Assembly (NCBI RefSeq): GCF_014646215.1
Contig: NZ_BMNA01000002.1
Location: 664,038-728,037 of the forward strand
From: Nakamurella endophytica
GTDB taxonomy: Bacteria; Actinomycetota; Actinomycetes; Mycobacteriales; Nakamurellaceae
Direction of reading: 5' to 3'
DNA length: 64,000 nt
This document shows, piece after piece, positions 63,976 to 64,000 of this stretch (positions within the stretch are counted from its first letter, which is position 1; each line of letters opens with the position of its first letter). A program made the translations under genes and the position numbers. Under the pieces are notes generated by a model. That model did no database searches and was not told the DNA's origin. It saw only the letters and a program-made list of their open reading frames with translations.

Positions 63976-64000
63976 CCGGCGTCCCCGCCGGGGGCCGGGC

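Overview
The window is very GC-rich DNA with dense genes, many GTG starts and many 4-bp stop/start overlaps. It looks like the chromosome of a high-GC actinobacterium. Supporting markers are a thyX / dapA / ribonuclease J / ftsK neighbourhood of the kind found in mycobacteria and relatives, a TIGR03085-type protein of the mycothiol-dependent isomerase superfamily, and Tat and lipoprotein signals typical of the group. A Nakamurella- or Frankia-like soil organism would fit, but genus cannot be fixed from the sequence alone. No rRNA, tRNA, CRISPR array, insertion sequence or phage gene was seen.

Region 1 (about 1-17.9 kb) is a catabolic island. An RbsABC-type importer (lipoprotein, two permeases, double ATPase) is interleaved with an SDR dehydrogenase, a serine beta-lactamase-fold esterase and a cyclase-family hydrolase. 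A converging PotABCD-type importer follows, then an acyl-CoA ligase with an SMP-30-type lactonase, then a divergent FAH-family hydrolase with a deacetylase-fold protein, and finally a GntR regulator. Three promoter regions of this island, plus one pointing off the left edge, carry TTCGAA palindromes next to a TTGACG -35 box. The same palindrome recurs before the DeoR gene of the rhamnose locus. This suggests one regulator ties the blocks together. The substrate is not identifiable with certainty.

Region 2 (18.2-22.6 kb) holds a Tat-exported purple-acid-phosphatase-like enzyme, a small lipoprotein, an integral membrane protein and a lipoprotein gene that appears broken by two compensating frameshifts.

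Region 3 (22.7-35 kb) is an L-rhamnose locus: zinc alcohol dehydrogenase, rhamnose mutarotase, fused rhamnulose-1-phosphate aldolase/lactaldehyde dehydrogenase, RhaSTPQ importer, DeoR and LacI regulators, and a divergent rhamnose isomerase. LacI-type operators lie in front of the DeoR gene and between lacI and rhaI. No rhamnulokinase is present in the window.

Region 4 (35-64 kb) is a core neighbourhood with insertions. ftsK and rnj-dapA are separated by a decayed alpha/beta hydrolase, a secreted 4461-residue multidomain protein and a regulator with two LuxR helix-turn-helix domains and a histidine repeat. dapA and thyX are separated by a TIGR03085 protein, a small unknown protein and a DUF485 / acetate-type symporter pair. 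The window ends with a ribbon-helix-helix protein and a DUF4097 protein, which probably form an operon.
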